Shown here piece by piece: positions 26,726 through 35,628 of a stretch of 64,000 nt of DNA. Location: NCBI GenBank assembly GCA_023957245.1, contig JAMLHJ010000003.1, forward strand, positions 186,001 to 250,000, given 5' to 3'. A program made the position numbers and the translations under genes. A model generated the notes under the pieces. It ran no database searches. It was not told the DNA's origin and worked only from the letters and a program-made list of their open reading frames with translations. Numbering within the stretch: position 1 is the stretch's first letter; each line of letters starts with the position of its first letter. This DNA comes from Chitinophagales bacterium (GTDB lineage Bacteria > Bacteroidota > Bacteroidia > Chitinophagales > JADIYW01).

Positions 26726-26989
26726 ATGAATAATCAACAAAATCCATCAAACAAAGAATCTCTTCCCCAGCCGGAAACCAAAAAAGAAAATCCGAATAGT
26801 ATCTATGATAAAAAGTGGATGCAGGTATTGCTTGTTTTGGGTGCTATTTTTTTACCGATACTAACGGTTTATTGTATCCTAGATAAGGATTACAATGGTG
26901 TATTGAGGATGTTAATCCTGATTTCTGTAGCCACCCCAGGATGGATGAAAATGATAGAAAAATTTAAAGAGAAAAAGTCTAAAAAATGA
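26726..26989 (+). CDS. small two-helix membrane protein
   Basis: An 87-residue protein with a Pro/Lys-rich N-terminal tail, two membrane helices (about 32-50 and 58-75; WMQVLLVLGAIFLPILTVYC) and a basic C-terminus (EKFKEKKSKK). Function unknown. It follows the type I membrane protein gene at 62 bp on the same strand. Confidence 0.6.
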   Translation: MNNQQNPSNKESLPQPETKKENPNSIYDKKWMQVLLVLGAIFLPILTVYCILDKDYNGVLRMLILISVATPGWMKMIEKFKEKKSKK

Positions 26990-27030
26990 AGAGGATTATT
27001 TTTTAAAAAATTACAATCAACTCAACAATC

Positions 27031-27393
27031 ATGAAAAGAAATATCACATTAATTGTTTGTTTATTATGTTTCGGACAGATGTTAGATGCTCAACCCTTAC
27101 CTGAAATGATAAAAGTAGAAGACGGTACTTTCAAAATGGGCGACAGAACTAATTTTAAAGAATGGGAAAAACCAATACATGAAGTAACCGTTGAATCCTT
27201 TTATATGGGAGAAACAGAAGTAACTGTAGAGCAATACTTCGCTTATTGTAACGGAAAAGATATAGAAACGCCTTTCCAACCAACCGACTGGTCAGGTTGG
27301 AAAAGAAGCGAACGCTCTGTGGTCAATGTATCATGGTTAGATGTGCAGGGATGCCTGAAATGGATAATTGATAATACGGGCATGAAGATGTAA
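27031..27393 (+). pseudogene. truncated FGE-sulfatase (SUMF1) family protein
   Basis: A 120-residue open frame with a signal peptide (ending near LDAQPLP) and the first part of a formylglycine-generating-enzyme-like domain: MIKVEDGTFKMGDR, HEVTVESFYMGETEVTVEQY and VVNVSWLDVQGCLKWI. Family domains run ~230-260 residues; this one stops just where the RLPTEAEWEYAARGG-type block should begin. No continuation is seen in other frames downstream. It is a 3'-truncated relic or, less likely, a minimal binding version. Confidence 0.65.
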
Positions 27394-27466
27394 TTCATAA
27401 GATGAAGGATAGTCTTTAAAGCTATTCGTCATTTGTTATTAATCTTATTTTATAAAGAAAATTATC

Positions 27467-28525
27467 ATGAAAAGAACCAATTATATGTTTTTTATAACCA
27501 TTATTTGCGTTGCACTATTAGGTAATGGTTGTAAAAAGGAAACGCCAAAAGATGCAGAAGATGATATAGAGTTACCTCATGTGAGTACTATTGTAATAGG
27601 TGATATAACTCCAACTTCAGCTACTACAGGCGGAAATATTCCGTATGATGGACGCAGCCCGATTTTGGCTAAAGGTGTATGTTATAGTACCCACCCAAAC
27701 CCAACTATTAACGATAGTATAACTTTTGACGGTACTGGTGGTGATAGCTTTTCAAGTTTCCTAACAGGATTAACACCCAATACCACCTATTATGTAAGAG
27801 CCTACGCTACCAATATCAAGGGTACAGCTTATGGCTATAATTCTGTATTTAAAACCTTAAATGTCATTCCTGATTCAATTAAATATTATCTCAATCATAA
27901 TCTGACTTATGGAAGCATAACAGACATAGATGGCTACAGATATGCGACTATTCAAATAGGCACTCAAACCTGGTTAGCCGAAAATTTGAAGGTAACAAAG
28001 TATAATGATGGAACGCCAATTCCAAATGTGACAGCTAGCAATGAATGGAGAAATCTCACTACTGGAGCGTGGACTTATTACAATAATGATTCATCGTTTA
28101 ATAAACTTTATGGTAAATTATATAATTGGCATGCGGTTAATACCGGTAAACTCTGTCCTTCGGGTTGGCATATCCCTACAGATGCTGAATGGGCAACATT
28201 AATTGACTTTCTTCAACCAACATCTGGCAATAAACTAAAGTCAACAGGAGTAAGAGAGTTATTTACAGGGTTGTGGACCAATACGCAAGCTACTTATCCG
28301 ATTTATGCAACGAACGAGTCTGGTTTTACTGGATTTCCGGGTGGATATCGAGCCAAAGACGGAAATTATTTCAATATTTACTCCGAGGGCTATTGGTGGA
28401 GTGCTACAGAAAGACCAGGTTCAACTTTGGCATGGTTCATGAAATTAAAATATAATAATTATGATGCAGGCAGAGATAATAACACTAAGGTGGATGGACG
28501 CAGTTGTCGTTGTGTTGCAGATTAG
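27467..28525 (+). CDS. FISUMP-domain lipoprotein
   Basis: A 352-residue lipoprotein. The signal sequence ends at the lipobox LLGNGC (lipidated Cys near residue 22). Residues ~40-130 look like a fibronectin-type domain (TYYVRAYATNIKGTAYGYN). Residues ~155-352 are a Fibrobacter succinogenes major paralogous (FISUMP) domain: TIQIGTQTWLAENLKVTKYN, YNWHAVNTGKLCPSGWHIPT, GYWWSATE and the ending VDGRSCRCVAD. These domains are common surface modules in Bacteroidota; their ligand is unknown. Confidence 0.85.
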   Translation: MKRTNYMFFITIICVALLGNGCKKETPKDAEDDIELPHVSTIVIGDITPTSATTGGNIPYDGRSPILAKGVCYSTHPNPTINDSITFDGTGGDSFSSFLTGLTPNTTYYVRAYATNIKGTAYGYNSVFKTLNVIPDSIKYYLNHNLTYGSITDIDGYRYATIQIGTQTWLAENLKVTKYNDGTPIPNVTASNEWRNLTTGAWTYYNNDSSFNKLYGKLYNWHAVNTGKLCPSGWHIPTDAEWATLIDFLQPTSGNKLKSTGVRELFTGLWTNTQATYPIYATNESGFTGFPGGYRAKDGNYFNIYSEGYWWSATERPGSTLAWFMKLKYNNYDAGRDNNTKVDGRSCRCVAD

Positions 28526-28586
28526 ATGGCTATCGTAAATAAAAATTCATTCTTTATTAATTAATAAATATTCAAAAAACAAAAGC

Positions 28587-29657
28587 ATGTATAATATAAA
28601 TGTAAAAACAATGACAGTAATAGTTTTGATGCTATTAGGATTTAATATGTCATCAATTCAAGCACAGCCTTTAAATACCCTTGATGCCTTTGCCAAATTA
28701 TATGACGGTATGGGACAAGATTATTTTGAGCCTGCCTTTAAAACATGGCCACCAGAACAAAATACCTCTGTGTTTTCTACATCCGAATATGAAACGAATG
28801 TGATTGTGGATGGAGCGAGAGAATGTTTTCTCAGCCCTTACGGTTTTGGTCTTTATCTTAGAAATATACACAATACTTTTATGAGTCCTGCCAACAAATT
28901 TCCAGGATATATGTACACAGCTTCCTTTGGTCCTTTTTCATCTTTATCATTAGCAGAAAATAAGATTAATGACTTGCAGCAGCCATTTTTAAAATTAGGA
29001 ACAGTTAGATTTGCAAAAGACGTATTCTCAGATAAGAAAGACAATGAAATTATTCACTGGTATCTATATCAGGTTGATGGTCATGACTTTATTCTGTATA
29101 GGGTGTTTTTTGAAGTAGAAGGCTCTAAAGGAGTATATAAAGTGAATTATAAATTAATATCATCAGGTGTAAATAAGAGCGGAGAAGAAATATCACCAAT
29201 GGTGAAGTTTAGCTATATAGGAGACAAGAGAGAGTCTTCCCAATTATCGACAGATATTCAAAGAGCAATAAAAGAAGGTGAGAGTGAATTCAAGTCTATT
29301 ACTTCAAATGAGGAGCTACCAGAAGATTTGACAAAAAATATAAAAGCGGGTAATCTAAAGAGCCTTTTTGTTTTTTCTAATTATCCCGACTGCTATATTT
29401 ATAAGGGTTTTGGAACCATCAATTATAATGTATTGATAGCACCTTATTACGACCAAAGTAAGCAGGATCTTGAAACCTTAAGTAAAACGATTGATAAGGC
29501 TTTAGGAGATGAATATGCAAAACTGGGTGAAGTATCGGAAGATGGTAAAACACTTACAGTGAAATATGTAAAAAAGGATAAGCCTTTTAAAATAGTGATG
29601 AAACTTGTTGCTGAAAAAAATACGAATAATCAATACGCTGTTCGGTTAATCTTTTAG
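28587..29657 (+). CDS. hypothetical secreted protein, duplicate A
   Basis: A 356-residue exported protein. The signal peptide (MTVIVLMLLGFNMSSIQAQ) may begin at an internal Met, so the exact start among nearby Met residues is uncertain. The mature part is mixed alpha/beta with two Cys (AREC and YPDC), TASFGPFSSLSLAENKI, and EGSKGVYKVNYKL. I do not recognise the family. It is a tandem paralogue of the gene at 29851. Confidence 0.7.
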   Translation: MYNINVKTMTVIVLMLLGFNMSSIQAQPLNTLDAFAKLYDGMGQDYFEPAFKTWPPEQNTSVFSTSEYETNVIVDGARECFLSPYGFGLYLRNIHNTFMSPANKFPGYMYTASFGPFSSLSLAENKINDLQQPFLKLGTVRFAKDVFSDKKDNEIIHWYLYQVDGHDFILYRVFFEVEGSKGVYKVNYKLISSGVNKSGEEISPMVKFSYIGDKRESSQLSTDIQRAIKEGESEFKSITSNEELPEDLTKNIKAGNLKSLFVFSNYPDCYIYKGFGTINYNVLIAPYYDQSKQDLETLSKTIDKALGDEYAKLGEVSEDGKTLTVKYVKKDKPFKIVMKLVAEKNTNNQYAVRLIF

Positions 29658-29850
29658 AAATCATCAATCGGTAATAATGAAGATGCAAACAAATAGTATT
29701 CTTGTTCTTTTTATCATTCTGTATTCTTGAATTAATCGGTAACAGACACATTTAATTTCTGAAAAGAAAGTGGAAATGCCAATTGTTGTCAATGATAGTA
29801 GTGTTTAACTTTGAAAGTAGATTCTTTAACTCTTTTTAAAAAACAAAAAT

Positions 29851-30930
29851 ATGAACGATATAAATTTTAAAAAAGTAACAGTTATAGTTTTGATGCTATT
29901 AGGATTTAATATGTCATCAATTCACGCACAGTATAATGGAAATGCCCTTGATGTCTTTGCTAAATTATATAATGGTAATGGAAAAGGTTTTTTTAAGACT
30001 GGCTTTAAAATATGGCCACCGGGAGAAGCAACTTCAATGTTGAATACCTACAAATATGAAACGAATGTGTTTGTTGAAGGAGCGAGAGAATGTTTTCTCA
30101 GCCCATTCAACTTTAATGATTTTATTAAAAGTGTACACAATAATTTTATGAAGCCTGCCGATAAATTTTCTGGATATATGTACACAGCTACCTTTGGACC
30201 TTTTTCATCTTTATCATTAGCAGAAGATAAGGTTAGGTACTTACAAAAACCATTTTTGGACAAACCCACAGCTCATTTTTCAAAAGATATTTTTTCAAGT
30301 GATAAAAACAATGAAATTATTTACTGGTATTTCTACACAGATAATGATAAAGAATATAGCCTGTACAAGATGGTTTTTGAAATAGAAGGTTCTAAAGGAG
30401 TATATAAAGTGAATTATAAATTAGCGTCATCAGGTATAGATAAAACTGGAGAAGAAACACCACCGTGGACGAGGTTTACTTATATAAATGAAAACAAAGT
30501 TTTTACCCAATTTTCCGAAGATATTCAAAGGGCAATAAAGGAAGGAGAAAGTGGATTTAAGTCGATTACTTCAAATGAGGAGCTACCAAAAGATACAACA
30601 AAAAATATAGATGTTGGTAGTTTGAAGAGTACTTTTATTTTTGCTAATTACCCCGATTGCTATATTTCTAAGGGTTTTAGGGCAACTAATTTTAAAGTAT
30701 TGATAGCACCTTACTATAACTTAAGTGGTCAGGATCTTAATATTTTAAGTACAGAAATAGATAAGGCTTTAGGGATTGATTATGTAAAAGTGCTTGAAAT
30801 ATCGGAAGATAATAAAGTATTTACAGTGAAATATGTAAAAAAGGATATGCCTTTTAAAATTGTGATGAGACTTTTTGCTGAAAGAAAGAACAGCACTGAT
30901 AATAATTATGCTGTTCGATTAATCTTTTAG
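29851..30930 (+). CDS. hypothetical secreted protein, duplicate B
   Basis: A 359-residue exported paralogue of the gene at 28587. The signal region is nearly identical (VIVLMLLGFNMSSIHAQ), and EGSKGVYKVNYKLASSG, IKEGESGFKSITSNEELP and the two Cys contexts are kept. Differences cluster in the first 130 mature residues and in loops. Function unknown. The pair sits directly upstream of the RM operon. Confidence 0.7.
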   Translation: MNDINFKKVTVIVLMLLGFNMSSIHAQYNGNALDVFAKLYNGNGKGFFKTGFKIWPPGEATSMLNTYKYETNVFVEGARECFLSPFNFNDFIKSVHNNFMKPADKFSGYMYTATFGPFSSLSLAEDKVRYLQKPFLDKPTAHFSKDIFSSDKNNEIIYWYFYTDNDKEYSLYKMVFEIEGSKGVYKVNYKLASSGIDKTGEETPPWTRFTYINENKVFTQFSEDIQRAIKEGESGFKSITSNEELPKDTTKNIDVGSLKSTFIFANYPDCYISKGFRATNFKVLIAPYYNLSGQDLNILSTEIDKALGIDYVKVLEISEDNKVFTVKYVKKDMPFKIVMRLFAERKNSTDNNYAVRLIF

Positions 30931-31095
30931 CAATCATAAATCGGCAATAATGAAGTGCAAATAAATTGTATTCTTGTTCTTTTCATCATACTGTATTCTT
31001 GTATTAATCGGTAACAGACACATTTAGTTTCTGAAAAGAAAGTGGGAATACCTATTATTGATAAAGCTAGAACATAGCGTCTTGCCTCTTGGTTC

Positions 31096-31112
31096 TTGAT
31101 TCTTGGTTCTTG
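31096..31112 (+). repeat. left flank copy of a 17-bp direct repeat bracketing the RM operon
   Basis: TTGATTCTTGGTTCTTG occurs here within a longer TTCTTG-rich tract, and again exactly at 40170-40186 in the same orientation, on the other side of hsdM-hsdR. The rest of 30931-31240 holds the duplicated flank of the upstream gene and no coding sequence. Confidence 0.6.
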
Positions 31113-31240
31113 ATTCAATGCACAAGCCGACACACAGGCAAAACCCAAAGAGCCAGTTTTCCACCGCTCCAAATAACGATAATGGGTATTAATAACATAA
31201 ATTAGCAGACTAAAAACGAATTAAATTTTAAGAGTATAGA

Positions 31241-32848
31241 ATGGCCAAACAAAAAGCAACAACGGAAGAACCTTTAGAAAAACAATTGTGGAAAGCAGCG
31301 GACAAACTCCGCAAGAATATTGATGCTGCCGAATACAAGCATATTGTCTTAGGTTTAATCTTCCTGAAATATATTTCCGATGCATTTGAAGAATTATATG
31401 CAAGACTGAAAGTAGTAGAAGCTAATGGAGCAGACCCTGAAGACAAAGATGAATACAAAGCAGAAAATGTATTCTTTGTGCCGCAGGATGCACGTTGGAG
31501 TTATTTACAATCGAAAGCCAAACAACCTGAAATAGGCAAGTTTGTGGACGAAGCGATGGATGCCATCGAAAAAGAAAACGCTTCCTTGAAAGGGGTGTTA
31601 CCCAAAGTATTTGCCCGACAAAACCTTGACCCAACCAGCTTGGGTGAACTCATTGACTTGGTTGGAAATATAGCTTTAGGTGATGCGAAAGCAAGAAGTG
31701 CCGATGTGCTTGGACACGTTTTTGAATATTTTTTGGGCGAGTTTGCTCTTGCAGAAGGCAAAAAAGGCGGACAGTTCTATACGCCAAGAAGCGTAGTAGA
31801 ATTATTGGTAGAAATGTTGGAACCTTACAAAGGACGAGTATTTGACCCTTGTTGTGGTTCGGGCGGTATGTTTGTGCATTCCGAAAAATTTGTAACCGAA
31901 CACCAAGGAAAAGTAAACGATATTTCTATTTACGGACAAGAAAGCAACCAAACCACTTGGCGATTGGCTAAAATGAACTTGGCTATCCGTGGTATTGACA
32001 GCTCGCAAGTGAAATGGAACAACGAAGGCTCATTTTTGAATGATGCACATAAAGACCTGAAAGCCGATTACATCATTGCCAATCCACCGTTTAATGTGAG
32101 TGATTGGGGTGGTGATTTGATGCGTACCGATGGGCGTTGGCAATACGGAACACCGCCAACAGGCAATGCTAACTTTGCTTGGATGCAACATTTTATTTAC
32201 CATTTAGCACCCAGTGGACAAGCAGGTGTAGTATTAGCAAAAGGAGCGTTGACGTCTAAAACATCAGGCGAAGGCGACATCAGAAAAGCTTTGGTTGAAA
32301 ATGGTTTGATTGATTGCATAGTAAACCTGCCAGCCAAGTTGTTTCTAAATACACAAATACCTGCTGCCTTATGGTTTATGAGTAAAAAATTCCCCTCCTC
32401 CGGAGGGGTGGCTGAAAGCCGGGGTGGTCAAGAGATTTTATTTATTGATGCCCGAAACTTAGGGCATTTAATTAACCGCAGAACCCGGGAACTTTCTCAG
32501 GAAGATATTGATAAAATTACCAGCACTTACCACAATTGGCGAAATTCACCTCCTCTGGAGGGGGCAGGGGGTGGTAAATTCCCCTCCAATGGAGGGGTGG
32601 TCGAAGACCGGGGTGGTTACGAAGACATTGCTGGTTTTTGTGCTTCTACACCTATTAGTAAAGTAGCCGAACTGGACTATGTGCTTACACCGGGCAGATA
32701 TGTGGGTTTGCCCGATGAAGAAGACGATTTTAATTTTGCGGAACGCTTTGCGGGATTGAAAGCTGAATTGGAAGAACAACTGAAAGAAGAAGCAAGATTG
32801 AATGAAATTATAGCCGATAACTTGAAAAAAATCAAAATGCCGGAATAA
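31241..32848 (+). CDS. hsdM: type I restriction-modification DNA methyltransferase subunit HsdM
   Basis: N6-adenine methyltransferase subunit of a type I RM enzyme, 535 residues. A helical N-terminal domain ([20 protein letters not shown]) precedes the catalytic domain with [20 protein letters not shown], motif [18 protein letters not shown] and motif IV NPPF at 281-284. Two loops carry foreign in-frame palindromic repeats: [13 protein letters not shown] (about 384-396) and a double insertion at about 436-459. The conserved sequence resumes cleanly after each ([28 protein letters not shown]). The insertions fall outside the motifs, so activity may persist. First gene of the operon. Confidence 0.93.
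   Translation: MAKQKATTEEPLEKQLWKAADKLRKNIDAAEYKHIVLGLIFLKYISDAFEELYARLKVVEANGADPEDKDEYKAENVFFVPQDARWSYLQSKAKQPEIGKFVDEAMDAIEKENASLKGVLPKVFARQNLDPTSLGELIDLVGNIALGDAKARSADVLGHVFEYFLGEFALAEGKKGGQFYTPRSVVELLVEMLEPYKGRVFDPCCGSGGMFVHSEKFVTEHQGKVNDISIYGQESNQTTWRLAKMNLAIRGIDSSQVKWNNEGSFLNDAHKDLKADYIIANPPFNVSDWGGDLMRTDGRWQYGTPPTGNANFAWMQHFIYHLAPSGQAGVVLAKGALTSKTSGEGDIRKALVENGLIDCIVNLPAKLFLNTQIPAALWFMSKKFPSSGGVAESRGGQEILFIDARNLGHLINRRTRELSQEDIDKITSTYHNWRNSPPLEGAGGGKFPSNGGVVEDRGGYEDIAGFCASTPISKVAELDYVLTPGRYVGLPDEEDDFNFAERFAGLKAELEEQLKEEARLNEIIADNLKKIKMPE
32389..32428 (+). repeat. 40-bp palindromic in-frame repeat in hsdM (1 unit)
   Basis: The unit consists of hairpin 1 (CCCCTCC, 3-nt loop, GGAGGGG) and hairpin 2 (GGCT-GAA-AGCC), ending GGGGTGGT. 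It is translated as [13 protein letters not shown] within HsdM. Confidence 0.85.
32544..32617 (+). repeat. palindromic in-frame repeats in hsdM (one degenerate and one full unit)
   Basis: Bases 32544-32575 are a shortened unit (the hairpin 2 region is replaced by a G-rich run), followed by a full unit at 32578-32617 whose second hairpin is GGTC-GAA-GACC instead of GGCT-GAA-AGCC. Confidence 0.8.
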
Positions 32849-32849
32849 A

Positions 32850-33734
32850 ATGAAAGATGAAATAATCATTAGCCAGGCACAAATAGAAAGCAGAATTTTC
32901 ACTATTCGTGGAGAGCAGATTATGTTGGATAGCGATTTGGCAGGAATGTATCAGGTGGAAATCAAAAGATTAAACGAGCAGATTAAAAGAAATAGTGAAC
33001 GTTTTCCTGAAAATTTCATGTTCCAATTATCAAAAGATGAATGGGATAACTTGAGGTCGCAATTTGCGACCTCAAGTACAAAACATGGAGGTAGAAGATA
33101 CCTTCCCTTTGTTTTCACCGAACAAGGCGTTGCCATGCTGTCTGCCGTTTTGCGTAGTGATGTAGCGGTAAAAGTGAGCATTCAAATCATCAATGCATTT
33201 GTGCAGATGCGCAGACTGATTGGGCAAGAAACAATTCAGCAGCTTCGTCTTTCGAATATAGAAAATAAATTGGTCGAACACGACCAAAAGTTCAATCAGC
33301 TTTTTAATGCGCTGGAGAAAAATGAGCTACCACAGAAAGGCATCTTCTTTGACGGACAGGTATTTGATGCCTACCATTTTGTAGCCGATTTGGTGCGAAA
33401 AGCAAATTCATCGATTATTTTGATTGATAACTATTTGGATGATTCTGTTTTTACCTTATTGCACAAACGCAAAAAGGAGGTGAGCTGCACTTGCTATACC
33501 AAAAGCATTTCTAAAAGTTTGAATTTAGACCTCCAAAAGCACAACCAACAATATCCCGAAATAGCGTTGAAAGAATTAAAAACCGCTCATGACCGCTTTT
33601 TGATTATTGACGAAAAAGAACTGTACCATTTAGGGGCATCGCTCAAAGATTTGGGCAAAAAGTGGTTTGCCTTTTCCAAAATGAATGATTTATTGGAGGA
33701 ATTATTGTTGAAACTAAAAAAAGATAAACTATGA
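32850..33734 (+). CDS. ORF6N domain protein with PLD-like C-terminal domain
   Basis: A 294-residue protein. The ORF6N DNA-binding-type domain (about 10-115) reads IFTIRGEQIMLDSDLAGMY, RFPENFMFQLSKDEW and FTEQGVAMLSAVLRSD. A coiled linker follows. The C-terminal half (about 165-285; SIILIDNYLDDSVFTLLHKR, LKTAHDRFLIIDEKELYHLG) resembles a phospholipase D-like fold with an HDRFLIID motif in place of HxK. It lies 1 bp after hsdM and overlaps hsdS by 4 bp, so it is made with the RM enzyme. ORF6N proteins often ride in Bacteroidota RM operons; their role is unknown. Confidence 0.85.
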   Translation: MKDEIIISQAQIESRIFTIRGEQIMLDSDLAGMYQVEIKRLNEQIKRNSERFPENFMFQLSKDEWDNLRSQFATSSTKHGGRRYLPFVFTEQGVAMLSAVLRSDVAVKVSIQIINAFVQMRRLIGQETIQQLRLSNIENKLVEHDQKFNQLFNALEKNELPQKGIFFDGQVFDAYHFVADLVRKANSSIILIDNYLDDSVFTLLHKRKKEVSCTCYTKSISKSLNLDLQKHNQQYPEIALKELKTAHDRFLIIDEKELYHLGASLKDLGKKWFAFSKMNDLLEELLLKLKKDKL

Positions 33735-34897
33735 TTGATACAATGAACCTGCAAAATGGTGAGTGGAAGGAAGTTAAGTTGGGAGATGTTGCTAATATAG
33801 TATCAGAAAGAACGATTATAACAAACGCAACTCTTGATAATTATATCTCAACTGAAAATATGATTAATAATTTTGGCGGTGTAACGAGTGCTGAAAAACT
33901 ACCGAATGCAACCTCAATAAATAGCTTTAAAATTGATGATATTTTATTTTCAAATATTCGTACTTATTTTAAAAAGGTGTGGCAGAGTAATTTCAATGGC
34001 ACAGTATCTCCTGACGTATTGGTTTTTAGGTCAAAAGATTGTGATAGCCGATATTTATATTATCAACTATGTAATCCTGAGTTTACCGAATACTCTGTAT
34101 TGACTTCTAAAGGAGCAAAGATGCCAAGAGGCGATAAAGATGCTTTAAAAGAATTTTCCATCTCTCTCCCCCCTCTCTCCACCCAAACCGCCATTGCCTC
34201 TGTCCTCAGCAGTTTAGACGATAAAATAGACCTGCTGCACCGCCAAAACGCCACCTTAGAAAAAATGGCTGAAACGCTGTTTAGGCAGTGGTTTGTGGAA
34301 GAAGCAAAGGAGGATTGGGAGGAAGGGACATTAGATGATATTCTTACTGTTAAAGGTGGCACTACTCCTAGCACTAGTGAACCAGCATACTGGAATGGAT
34401 CTATTCATTGGACATCGCCAAGAGATATTACAACCATGAATGGTCTTTTTTTATTTGATACAGAAAGAAAAATTACAGAGTTAGGATTGTCTAAGATTAG
34501 TTCTGGATTACTTCCAAAAGGAACACTTTTAATGTCTTCACGAGCACCTGTAGGAGTACTAGCTTTTAGCGAAGTTCCCATTGCAATTAATCAAGGATAT
34601 ATTGCAATAATTGATGATAAAGGTTTTCCAAAGGAATTTATATACTTGTGGTTGAAGACCAATATTGACATAGTTCATAGTTTCTCTAATGGTTCAACAT
34701 TTATGGAAATAAGTAAGTCTGCATTTAAATCAATACAATTGAATATTCCACCAAACGATATATTGAAAAAATTCCAGCAGTTAATAACGCCATTATTTCA
34801 AAAAATAAAAACCAACCAAACCCAAATCCGCACCCTCATTGCCTTGCGTGATACCTTATTGCCCAAGTTGATGAGTGGGGAGGTGAAAGTGGAGTAA
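33731..34897 (+). CDS. hsdS: type I restriction-modification specificity subunit HsdS
   Basis: Specificity subunit of 388 residues with two target-recognition domains (about 10-150 and 200-340). Each is followed by a conserved coiled helix: LPPLSTQTAIASVLSSLDDKI with LLHRQNATLEKMAETLFRQWF, and the final helix with TLIALRDTLLPKLMSGEVKVE. This gives the usual pseudo-twofold layout that recognises a bipartite DNA site. The target site cannot be deduced. It overlaps the ORF6N gene by 4 bp; a REP-like palindrome and the RAYT gene follow. Confidence 0.93.
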   Translation: MIDTMNLQNGEWKEVKLGDVANIVSERTIITNATLDNYISTENMINNFGGVTSAEKLPNATSINSFKIDDILFSNIRTYFKKVWQSNFNGTVSPDVLVFRSKDCDSRYLYYQLCNPEFTEYSVLTSKGAKMPRGDKDALKEFSISLPPLSTQTAIASVLSSLDDKIDLLHRQNATLEKMAETLFRQWFVEEAKEDWEEGTLDDILTVKGGTTPSTSEPAYWNGSIHWTSPRDITTMNGLFLFDTERKITELGLSKISSGLLPKGTLLMSSRAPVGVLAFSEVPIAINQGYIAIIDDKGFPKEFIYLWLKTNIDIVHSFSNGSTFMEISKSAFKSIQLNIPPNDILKKFQQLITPLFQKIKTNQTQIRTLIALRDTLLPKLMSGEVKVE

Positions 34898-34917
34898 GGG
34901 CGTATTGCTATACGCCC
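34898..34917. repeat. REP-like palindrome upstream of the RAYT gene
   Basis: GGGCGTAT-TGCT-ATACGCCC, a perfect 8-bp stem starting at the base after the hsdS stop codon and 18 bp before the RAYT start. REP hairpins flanking RAYT genes are expected for REP/RAYT systems. Confidence 0.75.
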
Positions 34918-34935
34918 CAACGAAAAATAAAGAAA

Positions 34936-35628
34936 ATGAATAGATACAATCCAAATATCCATCACCGCAGGTCTATCCGATTAAAAGGATACGATTACGC
35001 ACAGGCAGGATTGTATTTTATTACCATTTGTTGTCAGGATAGAATATGTTTATTGGGCAACATTGAAAATGGGAAAATGATATTAAACGATGCCGGAAAA
35101 ATTGCACATGATGAATGGTTAAAAACACCCCAAATACGACCCAATGTGGAATTGGGCGAATTTGTAATCATGCCCAACCACATTCACGGCATCATACAAT
35201 TGGGTAGGGGCGAATTGCATTCGCCCGAAAATGCCAACGAATTACATTCGCCCGAAAATGCCAACGAATTGCATTCGCCCGAAAATGCCAACGAATTGCA
35301 TTCGCCCGAAAATGCCAACGAATTACATTCGCCCGAAAATGCCAGCGAATTGCATTCGCCCGAAAATGCCAACGAATTGCATTCGCCCGATATTAGGGGC
35401 GTTTGCAAAACGCCCCTACGGTCACCATCGCAAACCGTTGGTGCCATCGTCCGTGGGTATAAATCATCGGTTACAAAACAAATTGGGTTATTGGGATTTA
35501 CCGAAAAAATTTGGCAACGCAATTATTACGAACATATCATCCGTGATGAAAAATCATATCATAACATTTCGGAATACATCAAAAACAATCCGGCAAAATG
35601 GCAGGATGATAAATTTTATAAATCATGA
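34936..35628 (+). CDS. REP-associated tyrosine transposase (RAYT, Y1/HUH)
   Basis: A 230-residue member of the IS200-like TnpA/RAYT family. The N-terminus RRSIRLKGYDYAQAGLYFIT and the HUH motif in FVIMPNHIHGIIQL are typical; the catalytic Tyr is probably in WQRNYYEHIIRDEKSYHNI near the C-terminus. Between the HUH and Tyr parts sits a foreign tandem array of seven ELHSPENAN-type nonapeptides (about 93-155) followed by a palindrome-coded segment (RGVCKTPLRS). The frame is kept, so the protein may still fold with a long loop. It overlaps hsdR by 4 bp. RAYTs act on REP sequences in single-stranded DNA. Confidence 0.85.
   Translation: MNRYNPNIHHRRSIRLKGYDYAQAGLYFITICCQDRICLLGNIENGKMILNDAGKIAHDEWLKTPQIRPNVELGEFVIMPNHIHGIIQLGRGELHSPENANELHSPENANELHSPENANELHSPENANELHSPENASELHSPENANELHSPDIRGVCKTPLRSPSQTVGAIVRGYKSSVTKQIGLLGFTEKIWQRNYYEHIIRDEKSYHNISEYIKNNPAKWQDDKFYKS
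35208..35400 (+). repeat. in-frame 27-bp tandem array built from a REP palindrome (7 units)
   Basis: Seven 27-bp units run from 35212 to 35400. Each begins GAATTGCATTCGCCC or a close variant (some have TTA for TTG) and encodes ELHSPENAN. The first, with the preceding GGGC, forms the perfect hairpin GGGCGAAT-TGC-ATTCGCCC at 35208-35226. The array lies inside the RAYT coding sequence. Confidence 0.9.
35394..35418. repeat. REP-like palindrome inside the RAYT gene
   Basis: TAGGGGCGTTT-GCA-AAACGCCCCTA, a perfect 11-bp stem with a 3-nt loop directly after the tandem array, in the same GGGCG...CGCCC style as the hairpins at 34898 and 35208. Confidence 0.85.

Larger units (their letters stand above)
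28587..31075 (+). repeat. tandem duplication of a ~1.26-kb gene unit
   Basis: The genes at 28587 and 29851 are close paralogues. Their downstream non-coding DNA is also duplicated: 29658-29795 and 30931-31065 share blocks such as CGGTAACAGACACATTTA and CTGAAAAGAAAGTGG. The repeat unit is gene plus 3' flank, about 1264 bp. Amino acid changes outnumber those in the flanks in places. Confidence 0.8.

Noticed and set aside
31113..31200. Integron attC-like site before hsdM (ACACAGGCAAAACCC region)
   Set aside because: I could not find paired RYYYAAC and GTTRRRY core sites with matching arms, and no integrase gene is present.
35184..35522. Antisense open frame with a repeated SGECNSLAF peptide inside the RAYT gene
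   Set aside because: It is the reverse reading of the 27-bp tandem array; a 27-bp period keeps every frame without stops open.
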